Source: Arabidopsis thaliana (lineage: Eukaryota; Streptophyta; Magnoliopsida; Brassicales; Brassicaceae). From it: 64,000 nucleotides of DNA. A program made the translations under genes and the position numbers. Below the pieces are notes generated by a model. That model saw nothing but the letters and a program-made list of their open reading frames with translations, was not told where the DNA came from and ran no database searches. Positions 1 to 11,837 of the stretch are shown here, in pieces. The first letter of the stretch is position 1; each line of letters starts with the position of its first letter. The stretch spans positions 1,737,001 through 1,801,000 of the forward strand of contig NC_003075.7 in NCBI RefSeq assembly GCF_000001735.4. The letters are read 5' to 3'.

Positions 1-1905
1 ATTTTATTTAATTTAATAAAAGCTTAAGTTGTAGTAATTTTTTTTTACTCTGAATATCTATTTAACTTGAATTTTACTTAACTATTTTGTTCTCTCACTT
101 CCACTCTCTCAATTATTTTGCAATTCTTCTTACTTCTCTCTACAATTTCTGAAAATATGTAAGTTTTTTTTTTTATATGTTTATGTTAGATTTTGGGGTA
201 TGGAATGTATCTCTTAGCTTAGGTGGTTATGACGAGGTGTGTCCTGTTGTATTTTGAACATGAAGATTTTGTACATGTTACGTTGGTTATTTATAGATGT
301 CCGAAAACATATTGCGAGGGATTTGCGAGGAACTTGCGAGGAACAGCGCTATTTTGCTACGAATTTGCGAGAGAAGTTCAACTACCAACTAAAGCAGGAA
401 GATTATTTAAAACGTGCTGACCTAACCTGCAAGTGACTCGCAACTCTGACGCAAAATTTGCTACAGAATGTTTGTACGCCGCAAGTTTACCGCAGTTTGC
501 GAGGCTCTTATCGTACAGCAAATCCCTCGCAATTTGCGATGACTTTGAGAGGAATTCTTCCGTCGTTGCAATTTTCTCGCAGTTGCCACGCAATATTGCG
601 TGGGAATTCTCCCTCGCAAATTTTGCGACTGATTAACGACGTATTGGTTTTCCGGCGCAAAGTGCTCGCAAGTCTATAGCAATTTGCGAGGGATTTATGC
701 CATCTCAAATTTCCTTCGCAAATCGCCTGTTTTCTTGTAGATTGAGAGAGATTTCAAAGAGATAGAAGGAGACGGTGGAGAGGTTGAGAGAGATTTCAAA
801 GAGATTGAGGGAGAGTTGAGATGTGAGAGAAATGAAAGGAAAATTGAGTTTTGAAAAAAATAAGCGTAAAACTGATTTGGAAAAAAAAATCAATTGCCGC
901 ATAATTTTTTTGTTTTGGAGGGTAAAGTTTGGTGCCCGATGCTTTTCCAACTGTGAAACTTTTACCCTCGCAAATCTGTCGGAAATATAAAATATTTTTC
1001 TTATACATGTATAAAGTCATCATCTCATTTCCAAATGAGTGAACTCGGCGTTACAAACAAGCTCTTGAGATACTTATAACATCGATCATTTCCTTTTCGT
1101 GACTAGTTTTCATGTCCTTGGAGTGAAATTTCTGTGAATCTGCATTGAGAATTAGATTTGATATAATCTTGCTTGGTTTGACTTGAGTACTAGCTCACAA
1201 AACTTCAACCTAAGGCAAATTTTCTAAGTTTATGATAGTTATGTGTGTTTATTGATGCACAAAAATGCATTGATGTGCATTCTTCTAGGAGCTTATTCAA
1301 GTCTGACTTATAACATGTTACAGAGTGGATGGTTCAGATAAAGAATCAAAGATCTTAGATGATGATTATGGCGGGACGTTACTGCTTGTGACGAGTTCTC
1401 CACTTAGATTTGATCGATAACTCTAACCACACAATAATAGTGCTGAATTGAGATAGAAATTTAATGAAGCTTAAGATCAATAATGCTGACGACGAGAGGC
1501 TCCATCTAAGAGGAAAAAATATATTAGAGTTCATGAACTCAACGTGGGTTTAGTAGTTTCAACCTATAGAGGAAAAATAAAAACAGATCAAAGATAATCA
1601 AATAAAAACCAAAAATCGTTGGAGAGAGATCTGTTTACCCCTTCACGTGGATGCTATTATTAAAAGACGGCTACGTCTATGAATTTGATGAGCTAACATA
1701 TGAAGGTGACGAACAGATCACGACTATGACTTTTTTGATGAGTTAAGAATGGAAGAAGGCGACTATAGCTTGTTCAATATATAATTTTGAGAAGATGTGG
1801 GGATGCTAAATCCTATTTTTATTTTTATTATTATACACAAATTTTATTTGAGTAAATCCTATTAAACTTATTTTCCTAAATTTAATCAATACTCGTTTGA
1901 TTGTT
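1..1905. repeat. ~1.9 kb tandem repeat, unit 1
   Basis: First of three head-to-tail copies; the window starts at or near a unit boundary. Its opening bases (ATTTTATTTA...AATAAAAGCTTAAG) recur at 1906 and 3805. It contains a pyrimidine-rich leader, a cluster of TTGCGAGG motifs (about 330-380), a CTCGCAA-rich block (about 430-700), a GAGAGATTTCAAAGAGAT direct duplication near 745-800, and a less repetitive 1.1 kb tail. The short open frames in it are repeated between units but match no family I know, and none looks coding. It may derive from a non-autonomous DNA transposon such as CACTA, whose subterminal regions carry similar motifs; that is inference. Confidence 0.85.
586..603. repeat. 18-bp perfect palindrome in tandem unit 1
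   Basis: CCACGCAATATTGCGTGG is its own reverse complement. Identical copies lie at 2476-2493 (unit 2) and 4392-4409 (unit 3), each inside the CTCGCA-rich block. Confidence 0.9.
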
Positions 1906-3804
1906 ATTTTATTTAAATTTAATAAAAGCTTAAGGTGTTGTAATTTTTTTTTACTTTGAATATCTATTTATCTTGAATTTTACTTGACTATTTTGTTCTC
2001 TCACTTCCACTCTCTCAATTATTTTGCAATTCTTCTTACTTCTCTCTACAATTTCTGAAAACATGTAAGTTTTTGGTGTATAAAATGTATCTCTTACCTT
2101 AGGTGGTTCTGACGAAGTGTGTCCTGTTTTATTTTGAACATGAAGATTTTGTACATGTTACGTTGGTTATATATAGATGTCCGAAAACATATTGCGAGGG
2201 ATTTGCGAGGGATTTGCGAGGAACTTGCGAGGAACAGCGCTATTTTCCTACGAATTTGCGAAAGAAGGTCAACTACCAACCAAAGCAGGAAGATTATTTA
2301 AAACGTGCTGACCTAACCTGCCAAGGACTCGCAACTCCGACGCAAAATTTGCTACAAAAAGTTTGTACGCCGCAAGTTTACCGCAGTTTGCGAGGCTCTT
2401 ATCGTACAGCAAATCCTCGCAAGTTGCGATGACTTTGCGAGGAATTCTTCCGTCGTTGCAATTTTCTCGCAGTTGCCACGCAATATTGCGTGGGAATTCT
2501 CCCTCGCAAATTTTGCGACTGATTAACGACGTATTGGTTTTCCCCGCGCAAAGTGCTCGCAAGTCTATAGAAATTTGCGATGGATTTATGCCATCTCAAA
2601 TTTCATTCGCAAATCGCCTGTTTTCTTGTAGATTGAGAGAGATTTCAAAGAGATAGAAGGGGACAGTGGAGAGGTTGAGAGAGATTTCAAAGAGATTGAG
2701 GGAGAGTTGAGATGTGAGAGAAATGAAAGGAAAATTGAGTTTTGAAAAAAATAAGCGTAAAACTGATTTGGAAAAAAGAATCAATTGCCGCATAATTTTT
2801 TTGTTTTGGAGGGTAAAGTTTGGTGCCTGATGCTTTTCCAACGGTGAAACTTTTACCCTCGCAAATCCGTCGGAAATATAAAATATTTTTCTTATACATG
2901 TATAAAGTCATCATCTCATTTCCAAATAAGTGAACTCGGCGTTACAAACAAGCTCTTGAGATACTTATAACATCGATCATTTCCTTTTCGTGACTAGTTT
3001 TCATGTCCTTGGAGTGAAATTTCTGTGAATCTGCATTGAGAATTAGATTTGATATAATCTTGCTTGGTTTGACTTGAGTACTAGCTCACAAAACTTCAAC
3101 CTAAGGCAAATTTTCTAAGTTTATGATAGTTATGTGTGTTTATTGATGCACAAAAATGCATTGATGTGCATTCTTCTAGGAGCTTATTCAAGTCTGACTT
3201 ATAACATGTTACAGAGTGGATGGTTCAGATAAGAATCAAAGATCTCAGATGATGATTATGGCGGGACGTTACTGCATGTGACGAGTTCTCCACTTAGATT
3301 TGATCGATAACTCTAACCGCACAATAATAGTGCTAAATTGAAATAGAAATTTAATGAAACTTAAGATCAATAATGGTGACGACGAGAGGCTCCATCTAAG
3401 TCGACGAAGAAGACAATATATATTAGAGTTCATGAACTCAACGTGGGTTTAGTAATTCCAACCTATAGAGGAAAAATAAAAACAGATAAAAGATAATCAA
3501 ATAGAAACCAAAAATCGTTGGAGAGAGATCTGTTTACCCCTTCACGTGGATGCTATTATTAAAAGACGGCTACGTCTATGAATTTGATGAGCTAACAAGT
3601 GAAGGCGACGAACAGATCACGACTATGACTTTTTTGATGAGCTAAGAACGGAAGAAGGCGACTATAGCTTGTTCAATATACAATTTTGAGAAGATGTGGG
3701 GATGCTAAATCCTATTTTTATTTTTATTATTATCCGCAAATTTTATTTGAGTAAATTCTATTAAACTTATTTTCTTAAATTTAATCAATACTCGTTTGAT
3801 TGTT
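1906..3804. repeat. ~1.9 kb tandem repeat, unit 2
   Basis: Second copy of the array, very similar to unit 1 throughout. It differs by a ~30 bp deletion near 2068-2075, where unit 1 has a T-run followed by TATGTTTATGTTAG. It has an extra GGGATTTGCGA-type repeat near 2197-2210. A short block near 3401-3412 (TCGACGAAGAAGA) is shared with unit 3 but replaced in unit 1. Confidence 0.85.
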
Positions 3805-5384
3805 ATTTTATTTAAATTTAATAAAAGTTTAAGGTGTTGTAATTTTTTTTTACTTTGAATATCTATTTATCTTGAATTTTACTTGACTATTTTGTTCTCT
3901 CACTTCCACTCTCTCAATTATTTTGCAATTCTTCTTACTTCTCTCTACAATTTCTGAACACATGTAAGTTTTTTTTTATATATGTTTATGTTAGGTTTTG
4001 GGGTATGGAATGTATCTCTTAGCTTAGATGGTTCTGACGAGGTGTGTCCTGTTGTATTTTGAATATGAAGATTTTGTACATGTTACGTTGGTTATCTATA
4101 GATATCCGAAAACATATTGCGAGGGATTTGCGAGGACTTGCGAGGAACAGCGCTATTTTGCTACGAATTTGCGAGAGAGAAGTTCAACTACAACCCAAAG
4201 TAGGAAGATTATTTAAAACGTGCTGACCTAACCTGCCTAGGACTCGCAACTCCGACGCAAAATATGCTACAGAAAGTTTGTACGCCGCAAGTTTACCGCA
4301 GTTTGCGAGGCTCTTATCGTACAACAAATCCCTCGCAATTTGCGATGACTTTGCGAGGAATTCTTCCGTCGTTGCACTTTTCTCGCAATTGCCACGCAAT
4401 ATTGCGTGGGAATTCTCCCTCGCATATTTTGTGACTGATTAACGACGTATTGGTTTTCCCGCGCAAAGTGCTCGCAAGTCTATAGCAATTTGCGAGGGAT
4501 TTACGCCATCTCAAATTTCCTTCGCAAATCGCCTGTTTTCTTGTAGATTGAGAGAGATTTCAAAGAAATAGAAGGAGACGGTGGAGAGGTTGAGAGAGAT
4601 TTCAAAGAGATTGAGGGAGAGTTGAGATGTGAGAGAAATGAATGGAAAATTGAGATTGGAGGGAATATTAAGAGATATTTAAGGGTTTTGTTTTGAAAAT
4701 AATAAGCGTAAAACTGATTTGGAAAAAAGAAACAATTGCCGCATAATTTTTTCGTTTTGGAGGGTAAAGTTTGGTGCCCGATGCTTTTCCAACGGTGAAA
4801 CTTTTACCCTCGCAAATCCGTCGAAAATATAAAATATCTTTCTTATACATGTATAAAGTCATCATCTCATTTCCAAATGAGTGAACTCGGCGTTACAAAC
4901 ACGCTCTTGAGATACTTCTAACATCGATCATTTCCTTTTCGTTACTAGTTTCCATGTCCTTGGAGAGAAATTTCTGTGAATCTGCATTGAGAATTAGATT
5001 TGATATAATATTGCTTGGTTTGACTTGAGTACTAGCTCATAAAACTTCAACCTAAGGCAAATTTTCTAAGTTTATGATAGTTATGTGTGTGTATTGATGC
5101 ACAAAAATGCATTGATGTGCATTCTTCTAGGAGCTTATTCAAGTCTTACTTATAACATGTTACAGAGTGGATGGTTCAGATAAAGAATCAAAGATCTCAG
5201 ATGATGATTATGGAGGGACGTTACTGCTTGTGACGAATTCTCCACTTAGATTTGATCGATAACTCTAACCACAAAATAATAGTGCTGAATTGAGATAGAA
5301 ATTTAATGAAGCTTAAGATCAATAATGGTGACGACGAGAGGCTGCATCTAAGTCGACGAAGAAGACAATATATATTTGAGTTCA
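3805..5384. repeat. ~1.9 kb tandem repeat, unit 3 (truncated)
   Basis: Third copy, cut off at about 5384, where similarity to unit 2 stops after the shared GAGTTCA and LTR-element leader sequence begins. Roughly the last 320 bp of a full unit are missing. It carries a private ~37 bp insertion at about 4655-4692 in the block following GAGAGAAATGAA. Confidence 0.85.
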
Positions 5385-5613
5385 AGTTGATTGTGGACCG
5401 CGTTAAGCTTAGCCTTGATCCCAACAATCTTACTCTCCTTCATGTTTCTCGTTTGTTCCTTGTTCTGTGATTAGACAAACACCTGAAACACATAAGAAAA
5501 AGAAAAGAGAAAGACTAAGTAAATAAAAAGAAAAAGAAAAATAAAACCTTAGACAAAATTCTAATCCTAATCTAATGGTGAATCGTAGAGAACTTTGGCA
5601 ACGGCGCCAAATT
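5385..5613 (-). mobile_element. LTR-element leader fragment with primer site
   Basis: Short internal segment between the repeat array and the LTR at 5614. Immediately beside the LTR (about 5597-5609) the plus strand reads GGCAACGGCGCCA, the 3' end of tRNA-Asp, so the minus strand carries a tRNA-Asp primer-binding site. The rest is a pyrimidine-rich minus-strand leader without a credible gene. Everything downstream in the element (gag, pol, 3' LTR) is missing at the junction near 5384. Confidence 0.65.
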
Positions 5614-6785
5614 TGATATAGGTCAAATTGTCTTAAGACCACTCTCTCAAATAAGAGATCGATTGTAGTACTTTAGGGTCAAATTCCACAAAGCTCTCGG
5701 ATCACACAATAGACGAAGGTTTTGAATTAATCTAAGTAAGATTGTAATAAAAACAAAAAGAAACAAAAGGAAGCAATAGCAGATTGTGAGGTTGTAAAAC
5801 AAGAAAGTAAAAACGTTAGGCTTAGGGTATTTTCAGGAAAGTATTGGTTAGTAGATCTAATAATAGCTAGATTGTTATCGAACCATTTTTAAACTCAAAC
5901 TCTAATTATGGAATAACCGGTGGCGTTCCGCGAAATTCCCTATATCTATAGCTAAGAATAACCGGAGAAGCCGAGAGATTATTAACCTAAATATGCATTC
6001 TTAACGAGTTCGATTGTTCACCTTAGTAGATAGGCTGATTCTTATTACACACCTATAGACTAGGCTCATCAAATAATAGATCCAACTACAGATACCTATG
6101 ACGGGCATATCTATTGTCTGCATTCAAGTTCTAGGTGATCAATTTAGATCTAGCATTAAGAACAATTAAACATGAAGAATTCTACAGATAACCTAGCAGG
6201 GGGGACTATCTATTAAACCATATGAATCCCTAATGAGAAACCCTAAACCTAACAAGTGGATTACTCAGACATAATCAAAGAAACACAAATCATAGTCTAA
6301 ATAAGAAATCAATAATAGCAACAGAAAGAGTAAAGAAGATCTTCTCCACAGGGAGACTCCATAGGGTTTTGCTCCCAAAGTACAAAAGAGATGAGGAGAA
6401 TAGCCTCTCCAAGCTTAGGTCTAAACAATGACCCTAAAAACTTAATTATATGTCTAAAAGAGGTGTTGGGCCTTCATTAAACATAGGAGAAAGTTCTGGG
6501 CCGAATTTGAAAATCTTCAAAACATCAATAAGTTGCATCTACGTCAGGTATTGGTGTCGCTAGACACCAGGGGTGGTGTGGTTCGACACCTACGTGCATT
6601 TTCGTCTCCGGATTTCTTCAGCACCATAAATTCTCTGTTCTCCTCCAAAATGCTCCATTATCCCCAAATGAATCCCAAACATGTAAAGACCTGAAAAATA
6701 CTAGAAAATACTCTAGAAATAACAAATAGACTCTAAAACCTATACCTAAAACATAGTTAAAAACAGTAAAAATAGGGATATATCA
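5614..6785 (-). mobile_element. 5' LTR of a truncated gypsy-type element
   Basis: A 1172 bp LTR bounded by TGATATAGG...GATATATCA, with TG/CA ends and a 7-bp terminal inverted repeat. The primer site on its left makes it the 5' LTR of a minus-strand element. The tRNA-Asp-type site and terminus resemble the Athila/Tat branch of Ty3/gypsy, but the family is not identified. Near 6546-6593 it holds short GGTGTC/GACACC dyads. It lies inside the RNase H-side end of the neighbouring Tat-like pol (minus-strand frame ends ...DPESRYT at the junction). The expected right-hand target copy would be ATCGT (6786-6790); the left partner is lost. Confidence 0.65.
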
Positions 6786-8490
6786 ATCGTATACCTTGAC
6801 TCTGGATCCTTCATGGACTTGCTTCTGTAGTAAATCGGTTTTTGCTCTCAACGGTCTTCTCGGACCAAGACTCCGCTAACTGCATGATTTGACACAAAAA
6901 CATACAAATAAAGCTTTTCATCTGCTTCGGGTTTGGATAATACAGGTGGCGTGGTTAGATATGCCTTAAGCTGTCTGAATGCTTCCTCGCACTTCTCATC
7001 CCAAAGAAAACCATTGTTTCCCTTTAAAATTTGATAGAAGGGTAAAGATTTATCCGTTGATCTTGAAGCAATCCGGCCAGTTAGTCGCTGCACTTCTTTG
7101 AAGTTTCTTAGAGACGGCGTTTTGAGAAAAGCATTAATTTGGTTCGGATTTGCTTCGATTCCTCTTTTTGTAACAATATAACCAAGGAATTCCCCGGATG
7201 GGACTCCAAACGTGCACTTCGCCAGGTTCAGCTTCATTTGGTATTGGTTAAGAATCTCAAAGCATTCTCCTAGGTGTTTGACATGGTCTTCTTTCTTCAA
7301 TGACTTGACCAACGTATCATCGATAGAAACTTCCATCGTCTTTCTGAGATGTTCATTGAACATTTTATTAACCAGCCATTGATAAGTAGCTCCTGCATTT
7401 TTTAAGCCAAAACGCATTACCTTATAACAATAAATACCTCTATCCGTGATAAATGACGTTTTCTCTTGATCCTCGGGATTCATCATTATTTGATTATATC
7501 CCAAAAAAGCATCCATGAAAGTTAGCAATTCGTTTCCGGCGGTTGATTCCACGAGACGATCTATATGTGGAAGTGGGAAACTGTCCTTCGGACAAGCTTT
7601 GTTGAGATCCGTGAAATCGATGCACACCCTATCTTTTCCATTCTTCTTTTTGACCACGACGGTAATTGCCACCCAATCCGGGTATTGCACCTCCCTTATA
7701 GATCCTATCTTTAAAAGCTTATCAATTTTGCCGTTTACCGCTTTCGCTCGTTCCACTCCGAGTTTCCTTCTTTTTTGTTTCAGAGGTTTGAACCTTGGAT
7801 CCACGTTTAGCTCGTGGCAGATTATGCTTGGGTCTATGTCAGGCATGTATGCTGCTGACCATGCAAACAATGCTTTGTTCTTCCTTAAGAGTTCAACCAA
7901 AGCTTCTTTTATCTCGTCAGACAAAGTAGATCCAATTCAAACCTTCCGATCTGGTTTGTCTTCTTCTAACAGTACCTCGATCACGACATCGTCCACCTTC
8001 TGCCCACTAGGAAATCTTTGGACTATCCCTTTCTTTGCGGGCTTCGTTAATTGCTATTGGATATTCAAACGGTGGCTAGCTAAATAACATGTTCTTGAAC
8101 CTTCCAGGTCTCCCCAAATTGTTTCCACTCCGTTTGAGGTTGGAAATTTGAGCCATTGATGATACGTAGAGGGGACCGCTTTCATTTGGAAGATCCAAGG
8201 AGTTCCGAGGATGATGTTGTACGTTGCTGGTTTGTCAAAAACGACAAAATCCACAATCTTCGACATCTTTCCCGCTAAAACTGGCAATTTGATTGTTCCA
8301 AGCGACATCGCTGATTCGCTAGTGAAAGCCACCAAAGGAGACGGAGGTCCTACTACATCTGCTCTGCTGATTCACATCCTTTCCAACGTACCTAGGAAGA
8401 TCAAATCAACCGAACTACCCGTATCGACGAGAATTCTTGATATTTTGAAGTTAGCCACGTCCAGCGTAATGATTAGAGCATCATCGTGAG
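6786..8490 (-). pseudogene. Tat-clade Ty3/gypsy pol (protease, RT, start of RNase H)
   Basis: Degenerate minus-strand pol. Near 8375-8410 the protease core reads VDTGSSVD and continues through an ILGTPW segment at about 8200. The RT frame is open from 7924 to 6848 (358 codons). It contains KACPKDSFPLPHIDRLV, FLGYNQIMM, MRFGLKNAGATYQ and a catalytic-box relative reading SIDDTLVKS, where the family usually has Y(I/V)DDM; the first box residue and a nearby one are altered. The frame then enters RNase H (YLYVFVSNHAVSGVL) and is cut by the LTR at 6785. A TGA at 7939-7937 falls where an arginine codon is expected (CGA to TGA). The product would have copied the element's RNA into DNA; this copy is dead. 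Integrase and the rest of RNase H are absent. Confidence 0.85.
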
Positions 8491-9958
8491 GTCTTTCGAT
8501 GTGCCGCGTTTCTTCCTCGTCAAATGATACTGAAGAGCATTGGTAGTTAACCTCTTCACTCAAACTTGATTTAAGTAGAACATTTGGCCGATGCTTTTTG
8601 ATAGCGCTAACAGAATTATGGCAAAGTTTGGAACCTCCAAGAATCACGTTGATTTTTCCTTTCGAACTTCTTGGTTCCTCTTCGTTAGTCAACCTTGGCC
8701 TTTTAGAGTTTTGAGTTTCGGAGTTATCCCTTGCTTCGTGATATTGCTTCACGAAATCATCTATGTTGAATTTGGAAAGATCTCCGCTTGCCCATAGTTC
8801 CGCGAGATACCTTTTAAGGACGATGCAGTCCTTGGTTAGATGCTCGGTTACTCTGTGTATGTCACAATACAGACTTTCATCTCGGACCCAAGTGTTTGAC
8901 TTCCCTTTCCCTTGAAATTGTTTCCCGACGTTATTGTTAAACGATTGTGAACCGAACTTCCTTGGTCCTTGGTTGTCCAAAGGTTCGAACAACTTATCTA
9001 GGAAAGTGACCGCCGGTTTTGCTTGGTCATTTCTTTTTGCGAAACTTTCTTTTTCGTCTTCGACTTTCATCCAATTGTTTGCTCGTAATAATGCATATTG
9101 AATTGTGTCTGGCTTGTGGAGTATTAAATCCTCTTTGAATCTTGAATCATCCCACAATCCTTTTCGCAAGGCTGATAAAGCCGATTGCTGCGAGATTCTT
9201 GGGAGCTTTGAAAGTACATTCTTGAACTTGGTGATAAAAGCCCGAAGTGAGTCGTTCGGCCCTTGTAAAAAATTTCAAAGATCGGTATCTGAAATGCTTT
9301 TATCCAGAAGGATGGAATATTGTTTCAATAATACGGCTGACAATTCGTTGAAGTTACTGATCGACCCTGGTTCCAGCTGGGTAAACCACATTAGTGCTTG
9401 TCCGCACAGAATTTCAGAAAAGAGTTTGTAGTACCGTGCATCTTCCTCAGCCTCATCCAAGTCAACCCAACCTGCAGCGATTAGAAAGGCTGCAAGATAA
9501 CCTTTTGGATCCTCCAAACCGTTGTATGGTTCTAGGTTCAGCTTACGAGAATTCCTGATTCTCAAGCTTGCGATTTGCGGGATGAAAAGTGTTCGCCTAG
9601 CTTCTTCGATGACTCGGTTGATATCCGGCTCCGAACTTGTGGCCTGATGGAATTTTGACCTCATTTCTTTCAATTCCCGGCTCACTTTCCTCATGGTTTT
9701 GAGCTGGTTGAAATTTTCCTGCTCGTGCTGGTTTACTAACTGATATTCGTCTTCGAGCTGTTTTTCTCCATCTTCCGGCTGGACTACTGTAAGATGTTAT
9801 AGTGCTAACATTTTGACTAAGTGATACCAGGGTTGTTTGCAATGTTTCAACAGCCTTTTCCACATTTTCGTGAACTTCTGCGACATGTCCGTCATAGTTT
9901 GCTGCATGGTTTTGAGAGTTTCGACTAATGAAGCGTTGAAAGCGTCTTCTCCGGCCAT
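8491..9958 (-). pseudogene. Tat-clade gag pseudogene
   Basis: Minus-strand gag starting at an ATG at 9958-9956 (MAGEDAFNASLVETL). It is followed by several frames that together give a retrotransposon gag: a core region with [15 protein letters not shown] and [13 protein letters not shown] (about 9300-9560), then WDDSRFKEDLIL and a Cys/His stretch YCDIHRVTEHLTKDCIVLKRYL near 8830-8880. Frameshifts near 9270 and 9650-9800 break it. It lies directly upstream of the protease in the same orientation, as in gag-pol of the Tat lineage. Gag would form the virus-like particle. Confidence 0.75.
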
Positions 9959-10037
9959 TGTTGCTTACCTCGGAAATGTAGTGTATAGACAAGTCTGACG
10001 ACTCAAGAATCCTCCGTTCCCACAGACGGCGCTAAAA

Positions 10038-10544
10038 TGTGGATGTCGGATTCACACACTCAAGTATTTATTTATTTAGTGAGAAAGATTATTCTTGAGG
10101 ACAAAAAATAAGTGTAGAGAACTATTGATTATGAAGAAAACTATGAGATTTGTAAGAAAATGTGTATGGTAAGTTTGCACAAAAATGTGTGTGTCTTCCA
10201 TGGCCTTTGACCCTATAATTTATACCTAAGAATTACACTTAATTCTCATTTACACACAATTATTCTATCTTAAATGTATCTGTTTCGGTCTTTGAATTTA
10301 TTGTTCAAACGTTCGAATTTGAATTGACTTCGAGCTCCATGGGCTTCGCCTTCCGGCCTAAAGGCTCTTTAATCCAGACACCTTTGATCCCGTCATCACA
10401 TCCATCTCGCGGACCGACCACTTCGCTTGTGTTCTTCTCCTCGCCTAAAGAAGCCTATGGGCCTTACTTCTTTTGGGCCTCTCTTGTCCACGTGGCAATC
10501 TTTGGTTGGTACCGGTGTTCCTGGTGCGGGATCCGACACCAACA
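10038..10544 (-). mobile_element. 5' LTR of the Tat-like element
   Basis: About 507 bp running from TGTGGATGTCGGATTC to CCGACACCAACA, an imperfect terminal inverted repeat. Sequence just left of it on the minus strand (TTTTAGCGCCGTCTGTGGG, about 10019-10037) is the usual place and form of a Tat-type primer site. The same TGTGGATGTCGG start is used by the element at 52321, so the two are related. The LTR interrupts the CACTA transposase frame at about 10545. The candidate 5-bp target copy is CCGAG (10545-10549); the left partner is not in the window. Confidence 0.7.
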
Positions 10545-11332
10545 CCGAGGTTTGCGACAAAACTTACATGTCAAACGATCTGAATCTTCTCTCCAGAACA
10601 ACATACAATTGTCAATGCACACATCTATCACCAGATACGGTAAACCAAGACCAGCTACCAATTTCTGCACCTCGTAGTATGTTCCCGGTGCAAGATTATC
10701 TTCGGGTAATAAATCTTTCACAAAATCAGTAATCGCATCCACAAAATCCTCGGATAAATGATATTCAGTTTTGATACCCATCAACTTGGTTGTAGAAGAT
10801 AAAGGCGAATGACCCTTTTTACATCCTTTATATAAGGGATGTTTTGCTGCATCTAACATATTAAAAAACTTTCTTGCTTCTAAATTAGGTTCCTCTACTC
10901 TATCACTATCCCTATCAAACGAGTGTACATTTTCACGAAAAAATCATTCACCATCTGAACGGTACCTACATTTGCATCTACTTCCGGATTTGGTTCCACT
11001 AACCTATCAACAGGATAATGTTCGTTACAACTACCATAATTCACCATTGACTCATTTTCTCCATGCATGAACTAAACTTTGTACCTTGGCATAAACCCTT
11101 CCCCATATAAGTGCATCCAAACTTGAGATACAGGAAGAACTCTAAAATTCTGACATGTACAACATGGACAATACATTTTTTTTTATTCGATGGTTACCGG
11201 TTGGTTTGCCGCAAATGCCATGAATTGTTTAAGACCTTCTACATATTCCGACATTAGCAACTCCTTTAACGGATCACGCGTGGGCTGGTCCATCCATGAT
11301 CGAAAATAATTAAACGGATTCGAAGAAGCCAT
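10545..11332 (-). pseudogene. CACTA (En/Spm) transposase, N-terminal part
   Basis: Minus-strand pseudogene beginning at an ATG at 11332-11330 (MASSNPFNYFRSWMD, then EYVEGLKQFMAFAA). In shifting frames come the Cys-rich CPCCTCQN motif and WMHLYMGKG. From about 10859 the frame is open: LYKGCKKGHSPLSSTTKLMGIK, LPEDNLAPGTYYEVQKLV, CIDNCMLFWREDS and CKFCRKPR. This is the order in plant CACTA transposases (TNPD type, N-terminal Cys motifs then the transposase core), which cut the element at its CACTA ends. It is broken by at least two frameshifts and truncated by the Tat LTR, so the catalytic remainder is missing. Confidence 0.8.
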
Positions 11333-11399
11333 TTCTCTAGTTATATTTTATTGCTTGGACGATTTTGTGAATGAGTGTAGAAGAATAAAAATATGAGAA

Positions 11400-11835
11400 T
11401 TATCAATGTTTCCAACGAGTTTCAGATGGCTTTCCGACCGCTTTTTTTGATGATTTTTTATAAAAAAAAACTAAACGCACGGCTATTTAACCGAACGGCT
11501 ATTTGACTGGGCTGCTATTTGACCAAGTATAGTTTGTTGGAATTCCGTCAGAAAAGTGTAGAATATTCCGACGAATATGCGAGGGGTCAAAACAGAGATA
11601 TTTTGATCAGAAATCCGTGGAAATATTCGGTCGGATTTAATTTGGTTGGAGTTTTGTTGGAAATCACTGACGAATTGGCGATCATTTAGAATCCGTTGGA
11701 AAGTTTCGACGATGTTTTGATAGGAAACATGTCGTTAGAAATCCGTTGGAATATCATTAAGAAACCGTCGAAAATTTCTAACCGTTTATTTACCGTTGGA
11801 AAATCTGTTGAAAAAAGTTTTGTTCTCTTGTAGTG
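11400..11835 (-). mobile_element. CACTA element terminus with subterminal repeats
   Basis: The plus strand ends TTCTCTTGTAGTG at 11835, which is CACTACAAGAGAA read on the minus strand: a canonical CACTA terminal inverted repeat. The preceding ~300 bp carries many variants of TCCGTTGGAAA/TTCCGACGAA, the transposase-binding type of subterminal repeat. A 3-bp target copy would be AAC (11836-11838). The opposite end is not in the window. Confidence 0.8.
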
Positions 11836-11837
11836 AA

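Noticed and set aside
796..1023. Minus-strand 75-codon frame repeated in each tandem unit
   Set aside because: Conserved only because the DNA unit is duplicated; no start context, domain or independent conservation visible.
5597..5609. Match to tRNA-Asp 3' end considered as a tRNA gene
   Set aside because: Only the 3' terminal bases match; it is a retrotransposon primer site beside an LTR.
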